Shown here one piece after another: positions 16,484 to 25,491 of a stretch of 49,985 nucleotides of DNA. The stretch is from Niastella yeongjuensis. GTDB taxonomy: Bacteria > Bacteroidota > Bacteroidia > Chitinophagales > Chitinophagaceae. The position numbers and the translations under genes are program-made. Position 1 is the first letter of the stretch. Each line of letters begins with the position of its first letter. Below the pieces are notes generated by a model. The model did no database searches. It saw only the letters and a program-made list of their open reading frames with translations, and was not told the DNA's origin. The stretch covers positions 1 to 49,985 of the forward strand of contig NZ_FOCZ01000027.1 of assembly GCF_900110245.1 (NCBI RefSeq). The letters run 5' to 3'.

Positions 16484-17770
16484 TTACAGGTTCCAGTCAA
16501 CTATTTGATTTACCCATTCCTGTTTGTATGGAGCTACCACCTTAATGTAGTTGTCGGTGTACCCTTCCATCATGCCGCTTTTTTCGTTTTCTTCAAACAA
16601 CACTTTACGTGTTTGTCCGGCATGCTGCTGGTTAAAGTATTGGGTTTTCATGTACGACAAATTGCGCAGCTTTTTATTGCGCTCGTGCCGTTCTGGTATG
16701 GGAACAACGGGGCCCAGCGTAAGGGCGTGGGTGTTATCCCTTTCTGAGTAAGTGAATACGTGCAGATAGGTTACATCCAGTTCGTGCAGAAAGTTGAATG
16801 TCTCCTGAAAATCTTCGGCTGTTTCGCCCGGGAAACCGACAATTACGTCAACACCGATGGCCGCATGCGGCATCAGGGTTTTTATCAGTTTAACGCGTTC
16901 GGCATACAGTTCCCGGCGGTAGCGTCTTCTCATTAAACCCAGCACCCGGTTACTGCCGCTTTGCAGGGGAATGTGAAAGTGCGGCATAAAGGTATTGCTG
17001 TTGGCTACCAGTTCAATGATGGGGTTTGTCAGCAAATTAGGTTCAATGGAAGATATGCGGTACCGTTCTATGCCTTCCAGTTTATCGAGCGCCAGGGCCA
17101 GTTCGTAAAAGTTCTCTTCGCGGTTACGCGGACTGGTCCCATCATCCTGCGTTCCCTTCCCAAAATCACCCAGGTTCACCCCGGTAAGAACGATCTCTTT
17201 TACGCCATTGGCGGCCAGTTTTTTTACATTGGCTACCACGCCTTCAATTAAGTCGCTGCGGCTTTTACCCCGCGCCATGGGAATGGTACAGAAAGAACAA
17301 TTATAGTCGCAGCCGTCCTGCACTTTTAAAAAGGTGCGGGTGCGGTCGTGGATGGAAAAGGAAGAATGAAATCCATTTACGTCCTCGATATCGCAACTGC
17401 ATATTTTGGCGGCATCACCCTTGGTGAGTTCTTTTAAATGGTGCGCAATGTTGAATTTTTCAGCAGCGCCTAACACCATATCCACCCCGGGGATGGAAGC
17501 AATTTCCTGTGGTTTCAGCTGGGCATAACAACCGGTGATCACCACCAGGCTTTCCGGCGATTTGCGTTGAATACGCCGTACCAGTTGCCGGCATTCCTTA
17601 TCGGCATTGTCGGTCACCGAACAGGTGTTTATCACATACACATCTGCAATATTTTCAAAAGCTGTCTTTTCAAACCCTTCATTTTCAAGCATACGCGAAA
17701 GGGTAGAGGTTTCTGAAAAGTTCAGCTTACACCCTAAAGTATGAAATGCCACTGTTTTTTTTGAGCCCAT
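16484..17770 (-). CDS. mtaB: tRNA t6A37 C2-methylthiotransferase MtaB
   Basis: A radical-SAM enzyme of 428 residues that adds a methylthio group to t6A at position 37 of tRNAs reading ANN codons, giving ms2t6A. The N-terminal UPF0004 domain carries the three cluster-binding cysteines C14 (HTLGCKLNFSE), C50 (VINTCSV) and C81 (VITGCYAQLKP). The radical-SAM CxxxCxxC motif is C154, C158 and C161 (VQDGCDYNCSFCTIP). A short TRAM-like C-terminus follows. HTLGCKLNFSE is characteristic of MtaB rather than MiaB or RimO. A TATCTTTG box on the minus strand at 17779-17786 lies immediately before the ATG, implying a very short leader. Confidence 0.93.
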   Translation of the reverse strand: MGSKKTVAFHTLGCKLNFSETSTLSRMLENEGFEKTAFENIADVYVINTCSVTDNADKECRQLVRRIQRKSPESLVVITGCYAQLKPQEIASIPGVDMVLGAAEKFNIAHHLKELTKGDAAKICSCDIEDVNGFHSSFSIHDRTRTFLKVQDGCDYNCSFCTIPMARGKSRSDLIEGVVANVKKLAANGVKEIVLTGVNLGDFGKGTQDDGTSPRNREENFYELALALDKLEGIERYRISSIEPNLLTNPIIELVANSNTFMPHFHIPLQSGSNRVLGLMRRRYRRELYAERVKLIKTLMPHAAIGVDVIVGFPGETAEDFQETFNFLHELDVTYLHVFTYSERDNTHALTLGPVVPIPERHERNKKLRNLSYMKTQYFNQQHAGQTRKVLFEENEKSGMMEGYTDNYIKVVAPYKQEWVNQIVDWNL

Positions 17771-17778
17771 AGCGGGCG

Positions 17779-17786
17779 CAAAGATA
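17779..17786 (-). promoter_or_regulatory. TAnnTTTG -7 box for mtaB
   Basis: Read on the minus strand this is TATCTTTG followed by CG, a close match to the Bacteroidota -7 consensus. The start codon is about 9 bases downstream, so the transcript would be nearly leaderless. Confidence 0.55.
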
Positions 17787-17790
17787 CATT

Positions 17791-17902
17791 AAGTTCCCGG
17801 TTGCCGGTTACCGGTTCCCGGTTTTCCCGCTGATAGCCTGCTACAATTACTTATTAATTAAGAATTTCTGGCCTGGTAACTGGCAACTGGTAACTGGTGA
17901 CC
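17791..17902. repeat. degenerate CCGGTT/AACTGG tandem repeats
   Basis: 17791-17831 repeats units like CCGGTTGCCGGTTACCGGTTCC and 17872-17902 repeats CTGGTAACTGGCAACTGG. The first half is partly self-complementary. It fills the divergent space between mtaB and the DUF4258 gene. Confidence 0.6.
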
Positions 17903-17928
17903 ATTTCCACCCGTAACTTGCTTTCCTT

Positions 17929-18399
17929 ATGAAAAGAATACTAACCGGTTTTTTCTTACTTACCTTTCTTTTTGTCGCTTCCTGCCAAAACACGCCCGGT
18001 ACCGGAAACGACTCGGGCAATGAAACCGTGAACACCAGTAAAAAGGGCAAAGCTCCAGCTCCTCATAATTACAGCAAAGGAGAAGATAATCCCCGTACTG
18101 GTATTGACAATGAGGATGTTATTAACCGACATCCTGGTCATCTGATTTACACGAAACACGCCCGTTGTCGCATGGGCTGCCGTAATATCGATGAGGCTGA
18201 AGTAGAGGAGATTCTCGAAAAAGGACGTATCAATTACCGGAAAAGCGAGCCCGCCGGCCGGCCCGACCCCAAATATGCGCTCGAAGGCACTACGCACGAC
18301 GGGCAGCAGGTGCGCATCATTTTTGCACCCGCCAAACGGGGTATGGTGGTCATTACCGTCATCGACCTCGATCATGAATGGAGTTGCGATTGTAAATGA
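17929..18399 (+). CDS. DUF4258-containing lipoprotein
   Basis: A 156-residue lipoprotein. The signal peptide ends LFVASCQ, with the Cys as lipid site, and is followed by a polar linker rich in Gly, Asn and Lys. The C-terminal half is DUF4258: HARCRMGCRNIDEAEVEEIL, then a Gly-containing turn and HDGQQVRIIFAPAKRGMVVI, ending DLDHEWSCDCK. In other proteins this domain has a small RelE/BECR-like appearance and is usually cytoplasmic; an exported copy is unusual. Several cysteines (CRMGC, CDC) could form disulfides or bind metal. The function is not known. Confidence 0.78.
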   Translation: MKRILTGFFLLTFLFVASCQNTPGTGNDSGNETVNTSKKGKAPAPHNYSKGEDNPRTGIDNEDVINRHPGHLIYTKHARCRMGCRNIDEAEVEEILEKGRINYRKSEPAGRPDPKYALEGTTHDGQQVRIIFAPAKRGMVVITVIDLDHEWSCDCK

Positions 18400-18469
18400 A
18401 ACAACCAGTCATAAATTGATCTGGCTCAATACTTTTTAAAATCTTCCCGCGTTTCAACCTTCAACACAC

Positions 18470-19216
18470 ATGAGAATCCTGCGTTTTATCTATTGCCTGT
18501 ATGCACTGGTTATGTTTGTCGCATGTATGCTGCTGGTTATACCACTGGTAGTAGTGGCCTCGTTTTTTGGAAAACTGAGAGGGGGGAATTTTATTTACCG
18601 GCTATGCAGTTACTGGGCAAGGGCATGGTTCTTTTTGATCGGTATCAGGCACCGGAATTTTTATGAGCACCCCCACGATAAAAACAAACAATACATTTTT
18701 GTAGCCAACCACATTTCTTACCTCGATGCGCCGGTGATCGTTCGGGCCCTGCAACAACGGGTGCGGGTACTGGGCAAGGTGGAAATGTCGAAAGTGCCCC
18801 TGTTTGGATTTATTTACCGCAATACCGTGGTAACGGTCGATCGCAGCAGTGCTGCCCACCGGGCCAACAGCGTGCGTATTTTAAAGTCGGTGATCAAAAA
18901 AGGCATTTCGATCTTTATCTTTCCCGAAGGCACGTTTAATGAAACCGGTAAGCCGCTAAAGGAGTTGTACGATGGCGCTTTCCGCATAGCCATCGAAACG
19001 CAAACCCCCATAAAGCCATTGTTGTTCTTAGACACCTGGCGTCGCATGCACTATCGTTCGATCTTCAGTTTAACCCCCGGCCGCTCACGTACCATATTCC
19101 TGAAGGAAATACCCGTTACCGGACTTACAGGAAAGGATGTAGAATCTTTAAAACAACAGGTTGCTGCCGCAATGGAGCAAAAGCTCAGGGAATACAAAGC
19201 GGGTTGGGTTTCTTAG
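18470..19216 (+). CDS. plsC: 1-acyl-sn-glycerol-3-phosphate acyltransferase
   Basis: The enzyme acylates lysophosphatidic acid at position 2 to make phosphatidic acid for membrane lipids. It has 248 residues with an N-terminal membrane anchor (FIYCLYALVMFVACMLLVIP) and the conserved NHxxxxD catalytic motif in VANHISYLDAP. The substrate-binding FPEG motif is in IFIFPEGTFNETGKPLKELY. The length and motif order fit PlsC. It may also be a related lyso-ornithine or lysoglycerophospholipid acyltransferase. It lies alone between tandem repeats and the DUF4258 gene. Confidence 0.85.
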   Translation: MRILRFIYCLYALVMFVACMLLVIPLVVVASFFGKLRGGNFIYRLCSYWARAWFFLIGIRHRNFYEHPHDKNKQYIFVANHISYLDAPVIVRALQQRVRVLGKVEMSKVPLFGFIYRNTVVTVDRSSAAHRANSVRILKSVIKKGISIFIFPEGTFNETGKPLKELYDGAFRIAIETQTPIKPLLFLDTWRRMHYRSIFSLTPGRSRTIFLKEIPVTGLTGKDVESLKQQVAAAMEQKLREYKAGWVS

Positions 19217-19351
19217 TTTAAAGTTGAAAGTTAAAAGTTAAAAGTTGAAAGTTAAAAGTTGAAAGTTTAATGCTTTTAGTTCTAAGTTCCGGGTTTTCAA
19301 TTCCGCGTCGCGGCTTTTCTGCCTTCTGCCTTCTGCCCTCTGCCTTCTGTC
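19217..19351. repeat. two short tandem-repeat tracts upstream of priA
   Basis: 19217-19270 repeats AAAGTTGAAAGTTAAAAGTT-type units. 19318-19351 repeats GCCTTCT four times with small changes. There is no coding capacity. Both are low-complexity tracts like those at 17791, 12442 and 44587. Confidence 0.7.
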
Positions 19352-19375
19352 AGAACTTCGTATCTTGAGCCACGA

Positions 19376-21841
19376 ATGAGTACCTCCGTTTTGTTTGCAG
19401 AAGTCATCATCCCCCTGGCCTTACCCAAAAACTATACCTGGTCGGTGCCTGAGTCGTTGCGCGACCAAATAAAACCCGGCGTACGGGTAGAAGTGGTATT
19501 GGGTAAGAACAAGAAATATGCCGGCGTGGTTAAGCGGTTGCATACCGAAAAACCCGAGGCGTTTGATGCAAAAGATCTCCTCAACATCCTCGATGCCGAA
19601 CCGGTTATTTTCCAGGAACAATTGAAGTTATGGGAATGGATGGCCCGCTACTATATGTGCAGCGAAGGGGAAGTGATGGCGGCAGCCCTGCCAGCCCATT
19701 TTAAATTAAGCAGCGAAACCGTGCTGGTTTTCAATGAGGAGTTTGGCGATAATTTTTCTACCCTCGATCATGATGAATACCTGGTAGGGGAAGCCCTGTT
19801 GCTGAAAAAAGAACTGAAGATCGGCGAGGTACAACAACTGCTCGATTCGCATAGGGTATATCCTGTTATAAAACGGCTCATTGAAAAAAAAGTGTGTACG
19901 GTTTGGGAAGCCCTGAAAGAAACCTGGTCGCCCAAAAAGGAAGTCTTTGTATTGCTGAATCAGAAATACGACAATGAAGAGGAGCTGTCGGCCCTGCTGA
20001 ACGATGATAAAAAATTACAGCGCGCCGAAAAGCAACTGGAACTGTTGCTCAGCTACCTGCATCTGGTAAAAACAGAAGGCGAAGTAACCAAACCCGAATT
20101 GCTGAAGAAAAGCGGTGCTTCGGATGCACAGTTAAAAGGACTGGTAGACAAAAACATTTTGTGGCTGGAGAAACGGCAGGTAGACCGCCTGCAATACCTG
20201 CCGCGCAATATTCAAATAGATTTTGATTTAACCCCTGCACAGGAACGGGCTTTTGATGCCATTACAGAACAGCTGGTAAGCAAACCCGTGTGTTTACTGC
20301 ATGGCGTTACCGCCAGCGGTAAAACCCAGGTGTACATCAAGATCATAGAGCGATATATTCGCCAGGGAAAACAGGTGTTGTACCTGTTGCCTGAGATCGC
20401 CCTTACTTCGCAGGTGATCCGCCGCCTGCAAAAGCATTTTGGCGGCTATATTGGTATTTATCATAGCAAATTCAACCAGAATGAACGGGTGGAGATCTGG
20501 AATAAAGTAAAGTCCGGCGAGTTGAAAGTAGTCCTGGGCGCCCGCTCCTCTCTCTTTCTGCCGTTTACCGATCTGGGTTTGATAGTGGTGGATGAAGAAC
20601 ATGATACGTCGTATAAACAGCAGGACCCCGCACCGCGTTACCATGCCCGTGATGGCGCTATTTATTACGCCTCCTTATTCCGGGCAAATGTATTGCTGGG
20701 CAGCGCCACGCCTTCGGTAGAAAGTTATTTCAATGCCCAGTCTCAAAAATACGGACTGGCCGTTCTTGGCGAACGTTTTGGCGGGGTGCAATTGCCTGCC
20801 ATCGATATCATCGATACCAAAAGAATGTTTGGGGCCGATAAGAACAAGATCATTATTACGCCGCCCTTAAAAGCAGCCATCGATCAGTCGCTGGAGGAGG
20901 GAAAACAGGTGATCCTTTTTCAGAACCGGCGGGGGTATTCGCCTTACCAGGTTTGTCAAACCTGTGGCTGGATCCCGCATTGCCGGTATTGCGACGTTAC
21001 ACTGACCTTTCATAAGAATACGCATAAACTGCATTGCCATTATTGCGGTACTGTATATCCGCCGGTACATGCCTGCGAAGCCTGTGGCAGCGATAAATTC
21101 GCGCAGCGCAATTTTGGTACGGAGCGTATCGAAGAGCAACTGGAAGAAATGTTCCCCAAAGGGCGCGTTGCCCGTATGGATATTGACAGTGTGCGGGGGA
21201 AAACCGCGCATGATAGCCTGATCCAGCAATTTGAACAGGGCAGGCTCGATATTCTGGTGGGTACGCAAATGGTTGTAAAAGGTCTGGATTTCGAGAACGT
21301 GAACCTGGTGGGGATCCTTGATGCAGACAGCCTGCTGAGCTTTGCGGATTTCAGGGTGAACGAACGGGCATTTCAGCTAATGGAGCAGGTGAGTGGCCGT
21401 GCAGGCAGGAAAGATAAGCAAGGTAAGGTGTATATACAGGTATCCAACACGCAACACCCCGTGTTATATTATGTGCAGCAGCACGATTATGGTTTGTTTT
21501 ATAACCAGGAGATTGAAGGACGAAAGGTGTTCTTTTATCCGCCCTTTGCCCGGCTCATCATGCTTACGTTAAAGCATAAATCGAAAGAAGTGGTAGAGGC
21601 GGCCGCCCAAATGATGGCATTTTCGTTACAGGGCGATTATGGAAAATACCTGGTTGGCCCGGCAGAACCGGTGGTAAACCGGGTACGCAACCAGTACCTG
21701 ATGGAATTGCTGGTAAAACTGCCCAAGGATGGTGAGCTTATACAGCGCTGCAAACGAACGATCCTTGAGCAGATCGCCATACTGCATAATGACAAAAGAT
21801 TCAGGAATGTAGTGGTGATCCCTGATGTAGACACTATGTAA
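19376..21841 (+). CDS. priA: primosomal replication restart helicase PriA
   Basis: The 821-residue enzyme restarts stalled replication forks by binding forked DNA, unwinding it 3'-5' and loading the replicative helicase. An N-terminal 3'-DNA-binding and winged-helix part covers about the first 280 residues (FAEVIIPLALPKNYTWSVPE). The helicase has Walker A LHGVTASGKTQVY, Walker B VVDEEHDTSY, and motif VI QVSGRAGRKD. The zinc-binding domain has paired Cys: CQTCGWIPHCRYC, CHYCG and CEACGS. The length is usual for Bacteroidota PriA. A strong terminator follows at 21865-21896. Confidence 0.96.
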   Translation: MSTSVLFAEVIIPLALPKNYTWSVPESLRDQIKPGVRVEVVLGKNKKYAGVVKRLHTEKPEAFDAKDLLNILDAEPVIFQEQLKLWEWMARYYMCSEGEVMAAALPAHFKLSSETVLVFNEEFGDNFSTLDHDEYLVGEALLLKKELKIGEVQQLLDSHRVYPVIKRLIEKKVCTVWEALKETWSPKKEVFVLLNQKYDNEEELSALLNDDKKLQRAEKQLELLLSYLHLVKTEGEVTKPELLKKSGASDAQLKGLVDKNILWLEKRQVDRLQYLPRNIQIDFDLTPAQERAFDAITEQLVSKPVCLLHGVTASGKTQVYIKIIERYIRQGKQVLYLLPEIALTSQVIRRLQKHFGGYIGIYHSKFNQNERVEIWNKVKSGELKVVLGARSSLFLPFTDLGLIVVDEEHDTSYKQQDPAPRYHARDGAIYYASLFRANVLLGSATPSVESYFNAQSQKYGLAVLGERFGGVQLPAIDIIDTKRMFGADKNKIIITPPLKAAIDQSLEEGKQVILFQNRRGYSPYQVCQTCGWIPHCRYCDVTLTFHKNTHKLHCHYCGTVYPPVHACEACGSDKFAQRNFGTERIEEQLEEMFPKGRVARMDIDSVRGKTAHDSLIQQFEQGRLDILVGTQMVVKGLDFENVNLVGILDADSLLSFADFRVNERAFQLMEQVSGRAGRKDKQGKVYIQVSNTQHPVLYYVQQHDYGLFYNQEIEGRKVFFYPPFARLIMLTLKHKSKEVVEAAAQMMAFSLQGDYGKYLVGPAEPVVNRVRNQYLMELLVKLPKDGELIQRCKRTILEQIAILHNDKRFRNVVVIPDVDTM

Positions 21842-21864
21842 AGCAATAAAGGATTTGAAAATAT

Positions 21865-21896
21865 AAAGCCCCAACAGTAACGTCGGGGCTTTTTTT
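21865..21896 (+). terminator. Rho-independent terminator after priA
   Basis: AAAGCCCC (21865-21872) pairs with GGGGCTTT (21885-21892) around a 12-base loop and is followed by T bases. Confidence 0.9.
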
Positions 21897-21919
21897 ATGC
21901 TTGTACTAAACTCTAACTC

Positions 21920-22630
21920 TTAAGCAGGGTTACCACCGCCGCCGCCATTGTCGCCGCCGCCATCATCATTGGGGCAGGTCAGGAAGCCTTTGTCGGTAGT
22001 GCCGTTGTCGAAATTCTCATTGATGGAAGTTGCTGTTTCAACGATCTGGTCTGCGCTGAAATCTTTGCTGCAGCCGCCCAGCACTTCCTCTGCCAAGGCA
22101 AGGAAATCTGACACCGTATTGCCTTTGAATGGTCCGCTGGCAATGATCATATCGCCCAATGCTACGGGCGACTGGCCAAAATTGTCATCAGCATAATCGA
22201 AGCCAACTGATAATTTCAGGGCTACGAGTTGTCCTACCAGTACATTTTTAAGCGAAGCCGGATCGGTGTAGCTGGCTGTTAACGCAGCGCCTTTTCCACC
22301 GGCAGGCAACAGGTTCGTAATGGCCTGGGCCGAAGTCAACTTTACAAAAAATTTGTCGGGACAACCTACCGTTAAATACTCCCCAAATGCTGACTGGAAA
22401 TTGGCATGTAAATAAGTACCGGGATTGTTACCAGCGGGTGAAGCGCCCCAGCCACCCTGGGTATAGGTGCTTAATTGTCCGCATGAAGAAGCAATGGTAA
22501 CAGTTTTTTTAGCGGAAATCTCAGTGCCACTTAAATCGGCTTTCGCTTTGTTCGACATTTCTTTTTGACACGCAAACAGGAATGTGGATGCCATAACGGT
22601 CGCCGAAAAACGGATGAACGTTTTTTTCAT
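21920..22630 (-). CDS. secreted lipoprotein of unknown function with Gly-rich tail
   Basis: A 236-residue lipoprotein. The signal peptide ends ASTFLFACQKEMSN with the lipid-accepting Cys at about 21. The mature part begins with a polar linker and a conserved-looking TQGGWGASPAGNNPGTYLHA segment. Several LKLSVGFDYADDNF-like strands and two later Cys follow. The end is low-complexity (NDDGGGDNGGGGGNPA). I recall the GGWGA..GNNPG..LHANF motif from other exported Chitinophagaceae proteins, but no named domain. The gene is transcribed alone towards priA, from which it is separated by the priA terminator. Confidence 0.72.
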   Translation of the reverse strand: MKKTFIRFSATVMASTFLFACQKEMSNKAKADLSGTEISAKKTVTIASSCGQLSTYTQGGWGASPAGNNPGTYLHANFQSAFGEYLTVGCPDKFFVKLTSAQAITNLLPAGGKGAALTASYTDPASLKNVLVGQLVALKLSVGFDYADDNFGQSPVALGDMIIASGPFKGNTVSDFLALAEEVLGGCSKDFSADQIVETATSINENFDNGTTDKGFLTCPNDDGGGDNGGGGGNPA

Positions 22631-22815
22631 AATTCTAGTGTTTTACGAAGGGTATATGATTCATGGTCAATATTTAAAGCATGTGTAAGTGTATCTACCT
22701 AACTGCCTTAAATATTATATTCCGTTCAAAAGTAAGCGCCATTTTTAACCCCGGCAATCGTAATACTTCGAATGTTAATATGTTTTTTAACTAATATATT
22801 GCAGAAATTCCGGTC

Positions 22816-23484
22816 TTATTTGATCAGGGTATTCATTTCATCGTATTCATACAGGTGTATGCCGGCTATTTCTTTGTTGGCGGCGGCCACCATCGATTGG
22901 GCAATGGCTGCAGCCTGCATAGGCCTGTATTTACGCCAGGCGCCAATCAGCAGGAAAGAAAGGACTGGTCTCAGGAAGGTACCAAGGCGTTCGCCCAGGC
23001 GGAATTCTTCTTTTCTGCCCAGTAGCAGGGATGGGCGAAAAATATGAACGCTTTCGAAGGGAAGTGCAGTTATATCTTCTTCAATGCATCCTTTTAATTG
23101 CAGATAAAAGTTAGCTGCCACCGGATTGGCGCCAATAGCAGACACCATTAAAAACTGACTGAAACCGTGTTGAACGCCCAGGCGGGCAGTGATGATGGGA
23201 ATATCGTAGGCTACTTTTCGGTATTCTGTTTTATTGCCTTTTACTTTTTTCCGGGTAGTGCCAATGCAGCAAAAGATCACGTCTCCGATATCTATCCTGG
23301 CTGCTATATCTTTTTCATCATTAAAATTAACTACCTGTATGTCTACTTTAGGATGATTAAGCGTTAGGGGTCTGCGTACCAATAACCTGACTTTGCTAAA
23401 GAAATCGTTTTGTAACAGTTCCTGTACCAGGTGCTGACCAATTAAACCGGTAGCTCCCAGTACAACGGCGGTTTTTCGATGCAT
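22816..23484 (-). CDS. NAD(P)-binding atypical SDR (HTATIP2/TIP30-like)
   Basis: A Rossmann-fold protein of 222 residues. The nucleotide-binding motif VLGATGLIGQHLVQELL opens the protein. GDVIFCCIGTTRKK follows strand four, and the atypical SDR signature continues with FLMVSAIGANPVAANFYLQL and FRPSLLLGRKEEFRLGER. It is shorter than true sugar epimerases and resembles TIP30-like members of SDR atypical group 5, whose substrate is unclear. It is divergent from murB with only 22 bases between the two starts, so they probably share a control region. Confidence 0.82.
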   Translation of the reverse strand: MHRKTAVVLGATGLIGQHLVQELLQNDFFSKVRLLVRRPLTLNHPKVDIQVVNFNDEKDIAARIDIGDVIFCCIGTTRKKVKGNKTEYRKVAYDIPIITARLGVQHGFSQFLMVSAIGANPVAANFYLQLKGCIEEDITALPFESVHIFRPSLLLGRKEEFRLGERLGTFLRPVLSFLLIGAWRKYRPMQAAAIAQSMVAAANKEIAGIHLYEYDEMNTLIK

Positions 23485-23506
23485 AATTTGTTATTTTGCC
23501 CTGCTG

Positions 23507-24526
23507 ATGACGCAAATTCAACAAAATATTCCGCTTCGGCAATACAACACACTGGGTATTGACACAGTAGCCAGGTACTTTGCCGCCTTTTCTTCGGTTA
23601 ATGAACTGAGTGAATTGATCGAAAATAATCCCAATACGGGAATCGCGCCCCTTATTTTAGGTGGCGGGAGTAATATTCTTTTTAAAAATCATATGAACGG
23701 ATTGGTGCTAAAAAATGATATTCCGGGGTTGAATATCGTAAAGGAGGATGCCGATCATGTTTATGTAAAGGCCGGAGCAGGGGAGGTCTGGCATAAATTT
23801 GTACAATATTGCCTGCAGCAAAACTGGGCAGGTGTAGAAAATCTCTCCCTGATACCCGGTTGTGTAGGGGCCAGTCCCATGCAAAATATCGGCGCTTATG
23901 GTGTAGAGATCAAAGAAGTTTTTGAGGAGCTGGAAGCGTTTCATGTAAATGATAAAACGGTGCAGGTATTCAGGGCTGCCGATTGCGCCTTTGGTTACCG
24001 CGAAAGCGTGTTCAAGGGGAAATACCGCAATCAGTTTGTTATCCTCAATGTTACTTACCGCCTCAACAAAAAGCCTACATTCAATACCAGCTATGGTGCT
24101 ATTGGGCAGGAACTGGAACGGATGGGGGTACAGGACTTAAGCATACAGGCTGTTTCACAAGCGGTGATCAACATCCGCACATCCAAACTGCCCGACCCCG
24201 CGAAGATTGGCAATGCCGGCAGTTTTTTTAAAAATCCTTCTGTGGATGCTGCTTTCTACGAGCAGTTAAAAAAAGCATATCCTCACCTGGTTGGGTATCC
24301 CAATGCCGATGGAACTGTTAAACTGGCTGCCGGCTGGTTAATTGAACAAAGTGGTTGGAAGGGCTATCGCCGCGGCGATGCCGGAGTACACGAAAAGCAG
24401 GCCCTCGTGCTGGTTAACTATGGCAATGCCACCGGTCAGGACATTTATGACTTGAGCGAGGACGTCATGAAAAGCGTGCATAGCAAATTTGGTGTGGAGC
24501 TGGAAAGGGAAGTGAATGTGGTGTAG
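23507..24526 (+). CDS. murB: UDP-N-acetylenolpyruvoylglucosamine reductase MurB
   Basis: This FAD-dependent enzyme reduces UDP-GlcNAc-enolpyruvate to UDP-MurNAc with NADPH in peptidoglycan synthesis, in the cytoplasm. Its 339 residues fit type I MurB. The FAD-binding domain includes LILGGGSNILFK and LIPGCVGASPMQNIGAYGVE. The Ser that protonates the intermediate is in GNAGSFFKNP. The C-terminal substrate domain carries AAGWLIEQSGWKGYRRGDAG. No other cell-wall gene is adjacent. Confidence 0.95.
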   Translation: MTQIQQNIPLRQYNTLGIDTVARYFAAFSSVNELSELIENNPNTGIAPLILGGGSNILFKNHMNGLVLKNDIPGLNIVKEDADHVYVKAGAGEVWHKFVQYCLQQNWAGVENLSLIPGCVGASPMQNIGAYGVEIKEVFEELEAFHVNDKTVQVFRAADCAFGYRESVFKGKYRNQFVILNVTYRLNKKPTFNTSYGAIGQELERMGVQDLSIQAVSQAVINIRTSKLPDPAKIGNAGSFFKNPSVDAAFYEQLKKAYPHLVGYPNADGTVKLAAGWLIEQSGWKGYRRGDAGVHEKQALVLVNYGNATGQDIYDLSEDVMKSVHSKFGVELEREVNVV

Positions 24527-24634
24527 CAGAATAGTTGTACGCAAATATTTTCGTTTGCTGGTTTAGTCCTTTGGGGTGATTTACTTGTTTATATATATGT
24601 GGACGTTAATTATTGCTAACTAATATTGCCATAT

Positions 24635-24808
24635 ATGTCTGACAAGAAAAAAGACTCCAAAGAAAAGCTAGGTGAAGCTAATGGGGAAATGACTATATCA
24701 ACTACTATGAGGGATCTAAGCAATGATCCTGTTATTGTTAAAAAAGTAGAATCTGCTAGAAAAACAATCGAAAAATACGGGTTGCCTAAAGAGTTGCTCA
24801 ACGATTAG
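24635..24808 (+). CDS. small hydrophilic protein of unknown function
   Basis: A 57-residue charged protein from the ATG at 24635 (an in-frame TTG lies at 24626). It has no signal or membrane segment and is rich in Lys and Glu at the start (SDKKKDSKEKLGEANGE). A helical end follows (VKKVESARKTIEKYGLPKEL). It stands alone with its own strong terminator 18 bases behind its stop, which supports a real gene. The family is not recognised. Confidence 0.6.
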   Translation: MSDKKKDSKEKLGEANGEMTISTTMRDLSNDPVIVKKVESARKTIEKYGLPKELLND

Positions 24809-24826
24809 GCTTAGTGAGAATGTATT

Positions 24827-24860
24827 AAAAAAGCATCTGCCTACTGGTGGATGCTTTTTT
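24827..24860 (+). terminator. Rho-independent terminator after the small protein gene
   Basis: AAAAAAGCATC (24827-24837) pairs with GATGCTTTTTT (24850-24860) across a 12-base loop. With A and T flanks it could work on both strands. Confidence 0.85.
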
Positions 24861-24915
24861 ATTTTGCCTGTATGGATTAAAATATAAACTGCATCTACAT
24901 GTATAAATAACCCAA

Positions 24916-25491
24916 ATGAAATTCCTGTACCCTTGTTTGATTGTAGTATTCATTGGGTTGCATAGTAACGCTCAATCCGTAGAAGATTCCGCCCGCCAAA
25001 TTGCTAACGACACTTCAGTTTCAATCTGGGAATATAAATCTTCTCCAAAAGTTTTTTACTTGGTTGGAAAAATTCTGGCAAAGCGAGATGTAGCAAAAGG
25101 TGTTTTCCTGATCCAGTCATACGGAAATCCCGACTGGGAAAAGCCATGTCTTGCATGCAGATATGAAAATTATGGATTCAAATTCGTGTATCATTGGGAT
25201 ATAATTTATGGTACGAAATCAGCGTTTATTGATGGTTATAATGAAGTTTCGGAAGCATACCTGAAAACAAAAATTGGTGCCAACGCTTTTGCCAGAATTG
25301 AAGTATTGCCTTTCCATTATTTTGACCCATCTGCCATTTTAAGAAAATTCTATTATTCAAAAAACAGGCAACGGTTTTATGACTTGGAGGAGTTGAATGA
25401 TTCAAGAATATCTTTTAATTATAGTATTTTATCTTCCTTACCACATTATTATACCCTTCAAGCGTGTAAACAACGCCGTCTTTATCGATAG
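24916..25491 (+). CDS. exported protein of unknown function, C-terminus overlapping NHL gene
   Basis: A 191-codon frame starts with a signal peptide (MKFLYPCLIVVFIGLHSNAQ). The mature part carries WEKPCLACRYENYGF, an internal CxxC, and an aromatic middle (VYHWDIIYGTKSAFIDG). The last 26 or so codons (from about 25415) lie antisense to the end of the NHL-repeat gene and lose the composition of the rest. The natural C-terminus may therefore be shortened or replaced by a deletion that joined it to the NHL gene. Function unknown. Confidence 0.6.
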   Translation: MKFLYPCLIVVFIGLHSNAQSVEDSARQIANDTSVSIWEYKSSPKVFYLVGKILAKRDVAKGVFLIQSYGNPDWEKPCLACRYENYGFKFVYHWDIIYGTKSAFIDGYNEVSEAYLKTKIGANAFARIEVLPFHYFDPSAILRKFYYSKNRQRFYDLEELNDSRISFNYSILSSLPHYYTLQACKQRRLYR

